DNA of 64,000 nucleotides from Streptomyces genisteinicus (GTDB taxonomy: Bacteria; Actinomycetota; Actinomycetes; Streptomycetales; Streptomycetaceae): contig NZ_CP060825.1 in the NCBI RefSeq assembly GCF_014489615.1, forward strand, positions 6,556,001 through 6,620,000, read 5' to 3'. The notes beneath the pieces were generated by a model, which saw only the letters and a list, made by a program, of their open reading frames with translations, did no database searches and had not been told where the DNA came from. Each line of letters begins with the position of its first letter. Within the stretch, counting starts at the first letter, position 1. Of the stretch, positions 1 through 9,300 are shown in pieces. Position numbers and translations under genes: made by a program.

Positions 1-1
1 G

Positions 2-256
2 TGGACGGCCGTCTTCGAGGACTCCGACGCCTGCGTCGCGCCCGTGCTCTCGCTCCGCGAGGCCGCCCGGCACCCCCACCTGGCGGCCCGTTCGACCTTC
101 GTCGACCACCAGGGCGTCACCCAGCCCGCCCCCGCGCCCCGCTTCTCCGCCACCCCGGGCGCCCTGACCCGGCCGCCCGCCCTGCCCGGCGCGCACACCG
201 AGGACGTCGCCCGCGACTGGGGCGTGGACCTGACCGTTCCCGAGGAGGACCGATGA
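2..256 (+). CDS. CaiB/BaiF-family CoA-transferase, C-terminal end (partial)
   Basis: Only the last 84 codons are present; the gene enters from the left edge in frame 2. The end resembles class III CoA-transferases: a stretch reading FEDSDACVAPVLSLREAARH, then ARSTF and a PAPRFSATPG tail, which is the usual C-terminal pattern of the alpha-methylacyl-CoA racemase/CaiB family. These enzymes move CoA between carboxylic acids or epimerise 2-methylacyl-CoA. Its TGA overlaps the ATG of the acyl-CoA dehydrogenase by 4 bases, so the two are probably translated together and act in the same acyl-CoA degradation route. The substrate cannot be told from this fragment. Confidence 0.8.
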   Translation, partial: WTAVFEDSDACVAPVLSLREAARHPHLAARSTFVDHQGVTQPAPAPRFSATPGALTRPPALPGAHTEDVARDWGVDLTVPEEDR

Positions 257-1395
257 GGCGAGAGATCTTCACCGAGGACCACGAGGCGTTCCGGGAGACC
301 GTGCGCACCTTCCTCGCCAAGGAGGTGCTGCCGCACTACGAGCAGTGGGAGAAGGACGGCATCGTCAGCCGCGAGGCCTGGCTCGCGGCCGGGCGCCAGG
401 GGCTGCTCGGCCTCGCCGTGCCCGAGGAGTACGGCGGCGGCGGAAACGACGACTTCCGCTACGCGGCCGTGCTGCACGAGGAGTTCACCCGGGCCGGCGC
501 CCCCGGACTCGCCGTCGGACTGCACAACGACATCATCGGCCCGTACCTCACCTCGCTCGGCACCGAGGAGCAGAAGCGGCGCTGGCTCCCGGGATTCTGC
601 AGCGGCGAGACGGTGACCGCGATAGCCATGACCGAGCCCGGCGCGGGCTCCGACCTCCAGGGCATCCGCACCACCGCCGAGGACCGCGGCGACCACTGGG
701 TGCTCAACGGCTCGAAGACGTTCATCTCCAACGGCATCCTCGCCGACCTCGTCGTCGTCGTCGCGAGGACCACCCCCGAGGGCGGCGCCCACGGCCTCTC
801 CCTGCTCGTCGTCGAACGCGGTGCCGAGGGCTTCGAACGCGGCCGCAACCTCGACAAGATCGGCCAGAAGGCCCAGGACACCGCCGAACTCTTCTTCCAC
901 GACGTCCGCGTCCCCAAGGAGAACCTGCTCGGCGAGCTGAACGGCGCCTTCGTCCACCTGATGACCAACCTCGCGCAGGAGCGGATGGCGATCGCCGTCG
1001 CCGGCATCGCCGCCGCCGAGCACCTGCTGGAGATCACCACCGCGTACGTGAAGGAGCGCGAGGCGTTCGGCCGCCCGCTCGCCCGCCTCCAGCACATCCG
1101 CTTCGAGATCGCCGAACTGGCCACCGAGTGCGCCGTCACCCGGGCCTTCCTCGACCGCTGCATCGCCGACCACGCCAAGGGCGAACTCGACGCCGTGCAC
1201 GCCTCGATGGCCAAGTGGTGGGCCACCGAACTCCAGAAGCGCGCCGCCGACCGCTGCCTGCAACTCCACGGCGGATACGGCTACATGACCGAGTACCGCG
1301 TCGCCCGGGCCTTCACCGACGGACGCATCCAGACCATCTACGGCGGGACGACCGAGATCATGAAGGAGATCATCGGCCGCTCCCTCCTCGGCTGA
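253..1395 (+). CDS. Acyl-CoA dehydrogenase (FAD)
   Basis: A 380-residue flavoprotein, the normal family length. It oxidises acyl-CoA to trans-2-enoyl-CoA, the first step of beta-oxidation, and passes electrons to ETF. The ATG at 253 is fixed by the ATGA overlap with the upstream gene. Visible motifs are the family signature AMTEPGAGSDLQG in the beta domain, the SNGILAD stretch, and near the C-terminus IYGGTTEIMKEIIGRSL, which holds the FAD/substrate loop and the Glu position used as catalytic base in many members. It sits just before a thiolase and FadB, so this is a short fatty-acid degradation set. Chain-length preference is unknown. Confidence 0.93.
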   Translation: MRREIFTEDHEAFRETVRTFLAKEVLPHYEQWEKDGIVSREAWLAAGRQGLLGLAVPEEYGGGGNDDFRYAAVLHEEFTRAGAPGLAVGLHNDIIGPYLTSLGTEEQKRRWLPGFCSGETVTAIAMTEPGAGSDLQGIRTTAEDRGDHWVLNGSKTFISNGILADLVVVVARTTPEGGAHGLSLLVVERGAEGFERGRNLDKIGQKAQDTAELFFHDVRVPKENLLGELNGAFVHLMTNLAQERMAIAVAGIAAAEHLLEITTAYVKEREAFGRPLARLQHIRFEIAELATECAVTRAFLDRCIADHAKGELDAVHASMAKWWATELQKRAADRCLQLHGGYGYMTEYRVARAFTDGRIQTIYGGTTEIMKEIIGRSLLG

Positions 1396-1438
1396 CCTCC
1401 CCGAGAGCTCGGACAACCCTCCCCGAAAGGCTGACAAG

Positions 1439-2653
<1,215 letters not shown>

Positions 2654-2699
2654 CTCCCGCCCTCTTCCGCCCCTTCCGCGTATCGGAGCAGCCACCACC

Positions 2700-4874
2700 A
2701 TGAGCGAGTCCACCACCATCCGCTGGGAACAGGACGAGACCGGCATCGTCACCCTCGTCCTCGACGACCCCAACCAGTCCGCGAACACCATGAACCCGGC
2801 GTTCAAGGAGTCGATCGCGGCGATCGCCGACCGGGCCGAGGCCGAGCAGGAGTCCATCCGCGGCATCATCGTCACCTCCGCCAAGAAGACCTTCTTCGCG
2901 GGCGGCGACCTCAAGGACATGATCAAGGCCGGCCCCGAGGACGCCCAGTACGTCTTCGACGCCGGCATGGGCATCAAGCGCGCGCTGCGCCGCATCGAGA
3001 CCCTCGGCAAGCCCGTGGTCGCCGCGATCAACGGCGCCGCGCTCGGCGGCGGCTACGAGATCGCCCTCGCCTGCCACTACCGCATCGCGCTCGACGCACC
3101 GGGCTCCAAGATCGGCCTGCCCGAGGTCACCCTCGGCCTGCTCCCCGCGGGCGGCGGCGTGACCCGCACCGTGCGCCTCATGGGCATCGCCGACGCCCTG
3201 CTCAAGGTGCTGCTCCAGGGCACCCAGTACAGCCCGTCGCGCGCCGTCGCGAGCGGCCTCGTCCACGAACTGGCCGCCACCCGCGAGGAGATGCTCGACA
3301 AGGCGCGGGCCTTCATCGACGCCCACCCGGAGTCCCGGCAGCCCTGGGACGTCCCCGGCTACCGCATCCCCGGCGGCACCCCGTCGAACCCCAAGTTCGC
3401 CGCCAACCTCCCGGCCTTCCCCGCCAACCTGAAGAAGCAGACGGGCGGCGCCCCCTACCCCGCCCCGCGCAACATCCTGGCGGCCGCCGTCGAGGGCTCC
3501 CAGGTCGACTTCGAGACCGCGCAGGTCATCGAGGCCCGCTACTTCACCGAGCTGGTCACCGGGCAGACCGCCAAGAACATGATCCAGGCGTTCTTCTTCG
3601 ACCTCCAGGCCGTCAACTCCGGCGCCAGCCGGCCGCAGGGGCCCGAGCCCCGCACGGTGCGCCGGGCCGCCGTCCTCGGCGCCGGGATGATGGGCGCGGG
3701 CATCGCCTACTCCTGCGCCCGGGCCGGCATCGAGGTCGTCCTCAAGGACGTGACGCCCGAGGCCGCGGCCAGGGGCAAGGCGTACTCCGAGAAGCTGTGC
3801 GCCAAGGCCGTCTCGCGCGGCCGCACCACGCAGGAGAAGGCCGACGCGCTGCTCGCCCGGATCACCCCCACCGCCGACGCCGCCGACCTCGCCGGCTGCG
3901 ACGCCGTCATCGAGGCCGTCTTCGAGGACACCGCCCTCAAGCACAAGGTGTTCCAGGAGATCCAGGACGTGGTGGAGCCCGACGCCCTGCTCTGCTCCAA
4001 CACCTCCACCCTGCCCATCACCACCCTCGCCGAAGGGGTCTCGCGCCAGGACGACTTCGTCGGCCTGCACTTCTTCTCCCCGGTCGACAAGATGCCGCTG
4101 GTCGAGATCATCAAGGGCGAGCGCACCGGCGACGAGGCGCTCGCCCGCGCCTTCGACCTGGTGCGGCAGATCAACAAGACCCCGATCGTGGTCAACGACT
4201 CCCGCGGCTTCTTCACCTCGCGCGTCATCGGCCGGTTCATCAACGAGGGCGTCGCCATGGTCGGCGAGGGCGTCGACCCCGCCAGCGTCGAACAGGCCGC
4301 GGCCCAGGCCGGCTACCCGGCCAAGGTGCTGTCCCTGATGGACGAACTCACCCTCACCCTGCCGCGGAAGATCCGCGAGGAGACCCGGCGCGCGGTGGAG
4401 GAGGCGGGCGGCACCTGGCCCGTGCACCCGGCCGACGCCGTCATCGACCGGATGGTCGACGAGTTCGGCCGCCCCGGCCGCAGCGGGGGAGCGGGCTTCT
4501 ACGACTACGCCGAGGACGGCCGGCGCGCGGGCCTCTGGCCGGGGCTGCGCGAGCACTTCGGCGCGGGCGGATGCGAGATCCCGTTCGAGGACATGCAGGA
4601 GCGGATGCTCTTCTCCGAGGCGCTGGACACCGTCCGCTGCCTGGAGGAGAACGTCCTCACCACGGTCGCCGACGCCAACATCGGCTCCATCATGGGCATC
4701 GGCTTCCCCGCCTGGACCGGCGGCGTGCTCCAGTACGTCAACGGCTACGAGGGCGGGCTGCCCGGCTTCGTGGCCCGCGCCCGCGAACTGGCCGAGCGCT
4801 ACGGCGACCGGTTCCTGCCGCCGGCGCTGCTGGTCGCCAAGGCCGAGCGGGGCGAGGTCTTCACCGACGCGTGA
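2700..4874 (+). CDS. fadB: Multifunctional enoyl-CoA hydratase / 3-hydroxyacyl-CoA dehydrogenase
   Basis: A 724-residue two-module enzyme. The first ~200 residues are a crotonase domain, with the oxyanion loop GAALGGGYEIALAC and PEVTLGLLPAGGG, where the two acidic catalytic residues are present. From about residue 320 an NAD-binding Rossmann domain begins (AAVLGAGMMGAGIAYSCARA), followed by SNTSTLPIT, the catalytic His in LHFFSPVDKMPL, and NDSRGFFTSR, then the C-terminal hydroxyacyl-CoA dehydrogenase repeats. It hydrates enoyl-CoA and oxidises L-3-hydroxyacyl-CoA, handing 3-ketoacyl-CoA to the thiolase upstream. A strong hairpin follows at 4881-4916. Confidence 0.95.
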   Translation: MSESTTIRWEQDETGIVTLVLDDPNQSANTMNPAFKESIAAIADRAEAEQESIRGIIVTSAKKTFFAGGDLKDMIKAGPEDAQYVFDAGMGIKRALRRIETLGKPVVAAINGAALGGGYEIALACHYRIALDAPGSKIGLPEVTLGLLPAGGGVTRTVRLMGIADALLKVLLQGTQYSPSRAVASGLVHELAATREEMLDKARAFIDAHPESRQPWDVPGYRIPGGTPSNPKFAANLPAFPANLKKQTGGAPYPAPRNILAAAVEGSQVDFETAQVIEARYFTELVTGQTAKNMIQAFFFDLQAVNSGASRPQGPEPRTVRRAAVLGAGMMGAGIAYSCARAGIEVVLKDVTPEAAARGKAYSEKLCAKAVSRGRTTQEKADALLARITPTADAADLAGCDAVIEAVFEDTALKHKVFQEIQDVVEPDALLCSNTSTLPITTLAEGVSRQDDFVGLHFFSPVDKMPLVEIIKGERTGDEALARAFDLVRQINKTPIVVNDSRGFFTSRVIGRFINEGVAMVGEGVDPASVEQAAAQAGYPAKVLSLMDELTLTLPRKIREETRRAVEEAGGTWPVHPADAVIDRMVDEFGRPGRSGGAGFYDYAEDGRRAGLWPGLREHFGAGGCEIPFEDMQERMLFSEALDTVRCLEENVLTTVADANIGSIMGIGFPAWTGGVLQYVNGYEGGLPGFVARARELAERYGDRFLPPALLVAKAERGEVFTDA

Positions 4875-4880
4875 GCGCGG

Positions 4881-4916
4881 CGGTGCGGGGGCGGCCGCCC
4901 GGCCGCCCCCGCACCG
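4881..4916. terminator. Bidirectional intrinsic-type hairpin between fadB and the DUF2087 gene
   Basis: A perfect 16-bp stem (4881-4896 pairing with 4901-4916) closed by a GCCC loop starts 6 bases after the fadB stop. It lies between two converging genes, so it probably ends transcription from both sides. There is no T-tract, as is usual in Streptomyces. Confidence 0.8.
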
Positions 4917-4981
4917 TGTCCGGGGCCCGCACCGTGCCTTTGCGCGGTGCGGGGAGCGGTGCGGCGCGCAGGGCGGCTTCT

Positions 4982-5257
4982 TCAGGAGTGTTCGGCGCGG
5001 CGGTAGCTGCCGCCGTCCCTCGTCCGTTCCAGCTGCCCGCCGACCACCAGATGGCGGCGGAGCGCGGCACAGTCCTCGTGCACGGTCAGCAGCGCGTCGT
5101 TGACCTCCCGTTCGCTGTACGAGCGCCCGGGCTCGAAGAGCGTCTCGGCCAGATGCGTGAGCAGCTGCTCGCGGCGGGCGGCCTTGCGGGGGACGGCCGT
5201 CAGCCGGCCGTGCGAGAAGAGGGCGTGCACCGACTGTGGGGCTGCGGGGAGGGCCAT
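4982..5257 (-). CDS. DUF2087 domain-containing protein
   Basis: A 91-residue protein whose central part (HGRLTAVPRKAARREQLL, then GRSYSEREVNDALL, HEDCAALRRHLV and a GGSYRR end) fits the DUF2087 family. DUF2087 often occurs as a C-terminal domain of ArsR-type regulators and is thought to be a small winged-helix-like fold; its function is not known. I chose the inner ATG at 5257 because GGTGAGG lies 8 bases upstream; an ATG at 5275 would add six residues. It is on the same strand as, and just downstream of, the MerR gene and could be cotranscribed with it. Confidence 0.8.
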   Translation of the reverse strand: MALPAAPQSVHALFSHGRLTAVPRKAARREQLLTHLAETLFEPGRSYSEREVNDALLTVHEDCAALRRHLVVGGQLERTRDGGSYRRAEHS

Positions 5258-5309
5258 GACCGCAGCCTCACCCATCGCGCCGCGCGGGACAACGCATTTA
5301 CCGGCCCGC

Positions 5310-6047
5310 TCACCGGTGTTCGGCGCCGACCGCGCCGCGCAGCTCCTCCCGCAGCGACCGCTGGAACGCCGTCACCAGCGCCTGCACCACGATCGGCTGC
5401 ATATGGGCGGAGAGCGACTTCATCGCCGCGGTCGCGTGCTCCGGGTCGCGTTCGCGGTAGGGCCCCCACACCTCGTCGCGGAACAGCCGCGACAGCTCCT
5501 GGGCGGCCGAGCGGGCGTGCTCCAGCAGTACCGTGCGGGAGGCGAGGATCGTCTCGTGCGCGATGGGCACGTCGAGCAGTTCGACCCCGAGCCGCAGCAG
5601 CGAACCGTCCAGCAGGTAACCGCCGCCGGCCGCCGGGTCCGGCACCTCCAGGACGCCCATGGCGCCGAGGCGCTCGACGTCCTCGTCCGTCAGCGCCCGG
5701 CCCGCCCGGCGCTCCAGTTCCGCCCGGGTCACCGGCTCGGGCGACTCGGGCGCCCAGGTGGCGACCAGGGCCCGGTGGATCGCCAGGTCCTGCGCGCTGA
5801 GATCGGCGGGCAGCTGGCCCAGGTAGCGTTCGATGGCGGCCAGGGTCATGCCCTGGTGCTGGAGCTCCTCGATCAGCGCGAGACGCGAGAGGTGGTCCCG
5901 CCCGTAGTGGCCCACCCTGCGCGGTCCGATCACCGGCGGCGGGAGCAGGCCGCGGGTGCTGTAGAACCGGATCGTGCGCACGGTCACCCCGGCGCGTGCG
6001 GCCAGCTCGTCGACGGTGAACGCCGCCTCCTCGGTCCCGTCCGCCAT
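5310..6047 (-). CDS. MerR-family transcriptional regulator
   Basis: A 245-residue regulator. The N-terminal winged helix-turn-helix reads FTVDELAARAGVTVRTIRFY, with the RGLLPPP wing and a typical MerR second helix pair (DHLSRLALIEELQHQGMTLAAIERYLG). The ~160-residue C-terminal part has no metal-ligand cysteine pair, so it is not a metal sensor of the classical kind; it probably binds a small organic or acyl ligand. The ATG at 6047 has GGGAGAGGGA about 5 bases upstream. It converges on the beta-oxidation genes and diverges from the macrodomain gene. Repeats at 6089-6115 in its promoter are candidate autoregulatory sites. Control of the fad genes is only a guess. Confidence 0.88.
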   Translation of the reverse strand: MADGTEEAAFTVDELAARAGVTVRTIRFYSTRGLLPPPVIGPRRVGHYGRDHLSRLALIEELQHQGMTLAAIERYLGQLPADLSAQDLAIHRALVATWAPESPEPVTRAELERRAGRALTDEDVERLGAMGVLEVPDPAAGGGYLLDGSLLRLGVELLDVPIAHETILASRTVLLEHARSAAQELSRLFRDEVWGPYRERDPEHATAAMKSLSAHMQPIVVQALVTAFQRSLREELRGAVGAEHR

Positions 6048-6088
6048 GGCACTCCCTCTCCCGAACCGCCACACCCTGCGCCTGTACA

Positions 6089-6115
6089 ACAGTATTGCTG
6101 TCTCACCATTGCTGT
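6089..6115. promoter_or_regulatory. Candidate MerR operator: dyad plus direct repeat
   Basis: In the 112-bp gap between the merR-type gene and the macrodomain gene there is a dyad ACAGTATTGCTGT (6089-6101), and the right half, ATTGCTGT, is repeated at 6108-6115, 14 bases further on. The patch is AT-richer than its surroundings. Position suggests autoregulation of the MerR gene; no binding evidence exists. Confidence 0.45.
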
Positions 6116-6159
6116 GAAACCCGTGGGCGGCTGTCGGTGCCCGATCGTACGGTTGTCCC

Positions 6160-6639
6160 ATGGCCGAGATCGCATACGTCCGAGGGGACGCCACCGCACC
6201 GCACGGCAAGGGCGTCAAGGTGATCGCCCATGTCTGCAACGACCTGGGCGGATGGGGCAAGGGCTTCGTCCTCGCCGTATCCCGCCGCTGGCCCGGGCCC
6301 GAGGCCGAGTACCGCCGCTGGCACCGCGGGCGCGCGGGCAACGACTTCGGTCTGGGAGCCGTCCAGTTCGTCCGGGTCGGCACGTACGTGTGGGTCGCCA
6401 ACATGATCGGCCAGCGGGGCACGAGGACCGGCAGCAAGGGCGTGCCCGTGCGCTACGAGGCGATCGACCGCGCCCTGGACACGGTGGGCGCCGAGGCGCT
6501 GCGGCTGGGGGCCTCCGTGCACATGCCGCGCATCGGGTGCGGGCTCGCCGGGGGCACCTGGTCGCGCGTCGAGCCGCTGATAGCCGGGCGGCTGACCGCC
6601 CGCGGTGTCGAGGTCACGGTGTACGACCACGACGGCTGA
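6160..6639 (+). CDS. Macro domain protein (ADP-ribose binding/processing)
   Basis: A 159-residue single macrodomain. Visible features are the N-terminal GDAT motif (residues 9-12), IAHVCNDLGGWGKGFVLAVS, where the ADP-ribose loop of the family lies, a WVANMIGQ strand, and MPRIGCGLAGGTW near the end, matching the phosphate-binding loop. Macrodomains bind ADP-ribose or its derivatives and some remove ADP-ribose from proteins or process Appr-1''-phosphate. The sequence resembles single-domain members of the TARG1/Poa1 type more than MacroD, but this is a reading by eye. It is divergent from the MerR gene. Confidence 0.85.
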   Translation: MAEIAYVRGDATAPHGKGVKVIAHVCNDLGGWGKGFVLAVSRRWPGPEAEYRRWHRGRAGNDFGLGAVQFVRVGTYVWVANMIGQRGTRTGSKGVPVRYEAIDRALDTVGAEALRLGASVHMPRIGCGLAGGTWSRVEPLIAGRLTARGVEVTVYDHDG

Positions 6640-6804
6640 GCGCCCCGCCCCGCCCTCTCGTACAGATGCGCCAGGGGTGAAGCGGATCTTGCCGCCCCCG
6701 CGGAGGCCCGCGCCGCTGCCAGACTTCCGGTGAGTGATCGTCCCGGGCCGCGGCCCCCGGCCGGTCGCACGGTGCCGGGCAGGGCGGACACACGGGGGTG
6801 GGGC

Positions 6805-7578
6805 ATGGCGCACGACGGTGTGCCGGCGGCAGCCGGCACGGGACCCCGGGACGGGACGCCGCCGGGCGTGCCCCGGCACGTGGCGTGCGTGATGGACGGC
6901 AACGGACGCTGGGCGGCCCGGCGTTCACTGCCCCGCACCGAGGGCCACCGGGCGGCGGAGACCACGGTGATCGACGTCATCGAGGCCGCGCGCACGTCGG
7001 GTGTGCGGTGGCTCAGCCTGTACGCCTTCTCCACCGAGAACTGGAACCGGCCCCCGTCCGAAGTCGACTTCCTGATGCGCCTGGTACGCGGCGTCGTGCG
7101 CAAGCACGCCCCGCTGCTGCTGGCGCGAGGGGTGCGATGCCGGTTCCTCGGCGTCACGGACGACCGCGTGCCGAGGGAGCTGGCCCGGGACTTCGACGAC
7201 CTCACGACGCTCACCGAGGCCAACCGGGGCATGACCCTCACCGTGGCGTTCGACCACGGGGGCCGCCGCGACATCGTCGAGGCCGCCCGGTCGCTGATCC
7301 GCGGTGGCGCGCGCCCCGACGAGGTGACGGAACAGAGCTTCGCCGCGCACCTCCCGTACCCCGACACCCCGGACGTGGACCTCGTCATCCGCACCTCGGG
7401 CGAGCAGCGCATCTCCAACTTCATGCTCTGGCAGGTCGCGTACGCCGAGTGGGTCTTCCCCCAGGTCCTCTGGCCCGACTTCCGCGCCGCGCACTTCGCC
7501 GAGTGCCTGCACACCTACCAGCGACGGGACCGCCGCTTCGGCGGCGTGCCGTCCCAGCCGAACGGAGCACCCCGATGA
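6805..7578 (+). CDS. uppS: Isoprenyl transferase (cis-prenyl diphosphate synthase, UppS family)
   Basis: A 257-residue enzyme that adds isopentenyl diphosphate in cis to an allylic diphosphate. The diagnostic MDGNGRWA motif is at residues 30-37 with the catalytic Asp at 31; SLYAFSTENWNRP and the basic substrate site DLVIRTSGEQRISNFMLWQ are also present. I prefer ATG 6805 because it follows a G-rich stretch and gives normal length; an in-frame GTG at 6730 would add 25 residues. Its stop overlaps the start of a DUF2236 oxygenase with EF-hands by 4 bases. Streptomyces usually have another UppS for cell-wall undecaprenyl phosphate, so this copy may serve a special product. Confidence 0.9.
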   Translation: MAHDGVPAAAGTGPRDGTPPGVPRHVACVMDGNGRWAARRSLPRTEGHRAAETTVIDVIEAARTSGVRWLSLYAFSTENWNRPPSEVDFLMRLVRGVVRKHAPLLLARGVRCRFLGVTDDRVPRELARDFDDLTTLTEANRGMTLTVAFDHGGRRDIVEAARSLIRGGARPDEVTEQSFAAHLPYPDTPDVDLVIRTSGEQRISNFMLWQVAYAEWVFPQVLWPDFRAAHFAECLHTYQRRDRRFGGVPSQPNGAPR

Positions 7579-9131
7579 CCGTCCGCCCGCCCGACGACCC
7601 GTCCGCGCAGGACCCGGCCGCACCGGACGGCGGGGCGTCCGCCCCCGGCGCCGGCGGCCGGCAGGGGGAGGGGGACGGCGGCGTCCCGCTCTTCGGCCCG
7701 GGTTCGCAGTTCCACGCGCTCTTCGACGACCCCCGGTGGGCGCTCGCCGTCGTCCGCGCGACCGTCCTGGAGGCGGCCCATCCGCAGGTCGGCGCCGCGC
7801 TCGCCGACAACTCGACCTTCGTCACCCATCCCTGGCGGCGGCTGCGGAACACCCTCACCAGCCTGCGCCGCATGTTCGGCGCCGACGAGGAGGCACGGCT
7901 GCGGGAGGCGGCCCGCCTCAACCGGCTGCACGCGCGCCTCGGCGGCACCGACTCCGCCGGCCGCGCCTACGACGCCATGGACCCCGAGGTGAGGGCCTGG
8001 GTGGTGGCTACCCTCTTCGAGTCCACCGTGACCATGTGCCGGATGAGCGGCCGGCCGATGGACCAGGTCACGATGGAGCGCCTGTACGCGGAGTTCCGCG
8101 CCTTCCTGGCGGCGCTCGACGGCGACGCCGGGTGTCTGCCCGCCACACTGCACGGCTTCTGGCCGTACTTCGACCGCGTCGTCGCCGAGGAGCTGGAGAA
8201 CACCGAGGCGGCCCGGGTCATCCTCTACCGGCTCTTCGACCGGCTGCCGGCGCCTCCGCTGCTCCAGCAGGTGCCCACGCTGTGGGCGGCCGGCCGGGCC
8301 GTCGCCGGCCCGGTCATCGGGGCGGTCACGGTGGCCTCGCTGCCGGAGCCGTACCGGCGGCGGGCCGGACTCCCGGAGATGCCGGGTGCGCAGACGCTGA
8401 TGCAGGGCGCCTACCTGGCCGCGGGGCTGGCCCGCTTCCTGCCCCCGGGACTGCTGCGCGCCGAAGGGCTGGCCGAACTGCTCTCCCTGACGCCCGACAG
8501 CGACGACCCCCGGGCGCGGACCGTGGCCGCCCTGCAGGAGAGGATGCGCCGGGCGGCGGCGCTCATCCGCCTGATCGGGCCGCGCGCGCCGATGGACGCG
8601 CAGACGCCGGCGGGCCCGCGGGCGGGGGCGGCCGGGGGAGAGGGGAACGGCGAAGTCCGGCGGACGGCCGAGGAGTTCTTCCGGCAGGTCCTCGACCAGA
8701 CCGGCGACGGGTTCCTGGACTGGCCCGACCTCGCGGCGATGGCCCGGGAACTCTGCGGCCGCCTCGACCTGGACGAACCCGAGGAGACCAGGCTCTATCA
8801 GGCGTGGGCCGACTGGTGGCGGGAGCTCCAGGGCGCCCTCGACACGGACGGTGACGGACGGGTGAGCGCCGGGGAGTACGCCGCGGCCGTGCCCTCGCTG
8901 GCGGGTCCGGCACTCATCCGCGTCGCCGAGGTCCTCTTCGAGGCCGCCGACAAGGACGGCGACGGCACGATCGACGCCGAGGAGCACCGGGCCCTGTTCC
9001 GCACCGGGTTCCGGCGCGAGGCGGGCTCCGCCGGGGGCACGTACACCCGCGGCGCCTTCGTGGCCGACTTCCTCGGCTTCATGGCGGGCCGCCGGTCCGG
9101 TCCGTACGAATCGGTGCTGGCGGACGCCTGA
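7575..9131 (+). CDS. DUF2236 (MpaB/latex-clearing-type) oxygenase with C-terminal EF-hands
   Basis: A 518-residue protein. Residues ~40-300 match the oxygenase MpaB family (DUF2236): EAAHPQVGAALADNSTF near the start, a central arginine-rich helix and the GFWPYFDRVVAEEL stretch. Members include the b-type heme enzyme Lcp, which cleaves poly(cis-1,4-isoprene), and fungal MpaB, which cleaves a farnesyl chain. The last ~150 residues hold three EF-hand loops: DQTGDGFLDWPDL (about 374), DTDGDGRVSAGEY (about 422) and DKDGDGTIDAEEH (about 459), so calcium binding is likely. No signal peptide is seen. Start 7575 overlaps the cis-prenyltransferase stop (ATGA), which suggests a polyprenyl substrate. Confidence 0.88.
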   Translation: MTVRPPDDPSAQDPAAPDGGASAPGAGGRQGEGDGGVPLFGPGSQFHALFDDPRWALAVVRATVLEAAHPQVGAALADNSTFVTHPWRRLRNTLTSLRRMFGADEEARLREAARLNRLHARLGGTDSAGRAYDAMDPEVRAWVVATLFESTVTMCRMSGRPMDQVTMERLYAEFRAFLAALDGDAGCLPATLHGFWPYFDRVVAEELENTEAARVILYRLFDRLPAPPLLQQVPTLWAAGRAVAGPVIGAVTVASLPEPYRRRAGLPEMPGAQTLMQGAYLAAGLARFLPPGLLRAEGLAELLSLTPDSDDPRARTVAALQERMRRAAALIRLIGPRAPMDAQTPAGPRAGAAGGEGNGEVRRTAEEFFRQVLDQTGDGFLDWPDLAAMARELCGRLDLDEPEETRLYQAWADWWRELQGALDTDGDGRVSAGEYAAAVPSLAGPALIRVAEVLFEAADKDGDGTIDAEEHRALFRTGFRREAGSAGGTYTRGAFVADFLGFMAGRRSGPYESVLADA

Positions 9132-9141
9132 CGGGGCCGCG

Positions 9142-9171
9142 GACGCCCGGGGCCCGCCGGACCCGGGCGTC
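9142..9171 (+). terminator. Hairpin after the DUF2236/EF-hand gene
   Basis: A 10-bp perfect stem (9142-9151 with 9162-9171) with a 10-base loop, 11 bases after the stop codon at 9131. Confidence 0.6.
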
Positions 9172-9223
9172 GGTCTCGAGCGAGGGCGGTCGGCGGGCGG
9201 CTGCTCGGGCGGTGCCGCGGGGC

Positions 9224-9271
9224 CCGCGGGGAAGGCGCGCGACCGGCCGGTGGTCGCGTGCCTCCCCGCGG
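9224..9271 (-). terminator. Long hairpin downstream of the secreted protease gene
   Basis: About 20 bases (9224-9244) pair with 9252-9271 with one bulge around a 7-base loop. It lies just past the 3' end of the protease gene (minus strand) and may end transcription from both converging genes. Confidence 0.6.
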
Positions 9272-9300
9272 AATGCGGTGCGGGCGGGGGGCGGTGGCCG

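Noticed and set aside
1..1395. A 464-codon reading that joins upstream sequence to the acyl-CoA dehydrogenase
   Set aside because: The first 84 codons are out of frame with the real CoA-transferase and read as Arg/Pro-rich noise; the ATGA overlap at 253 gives a normal dehydrogenase start.
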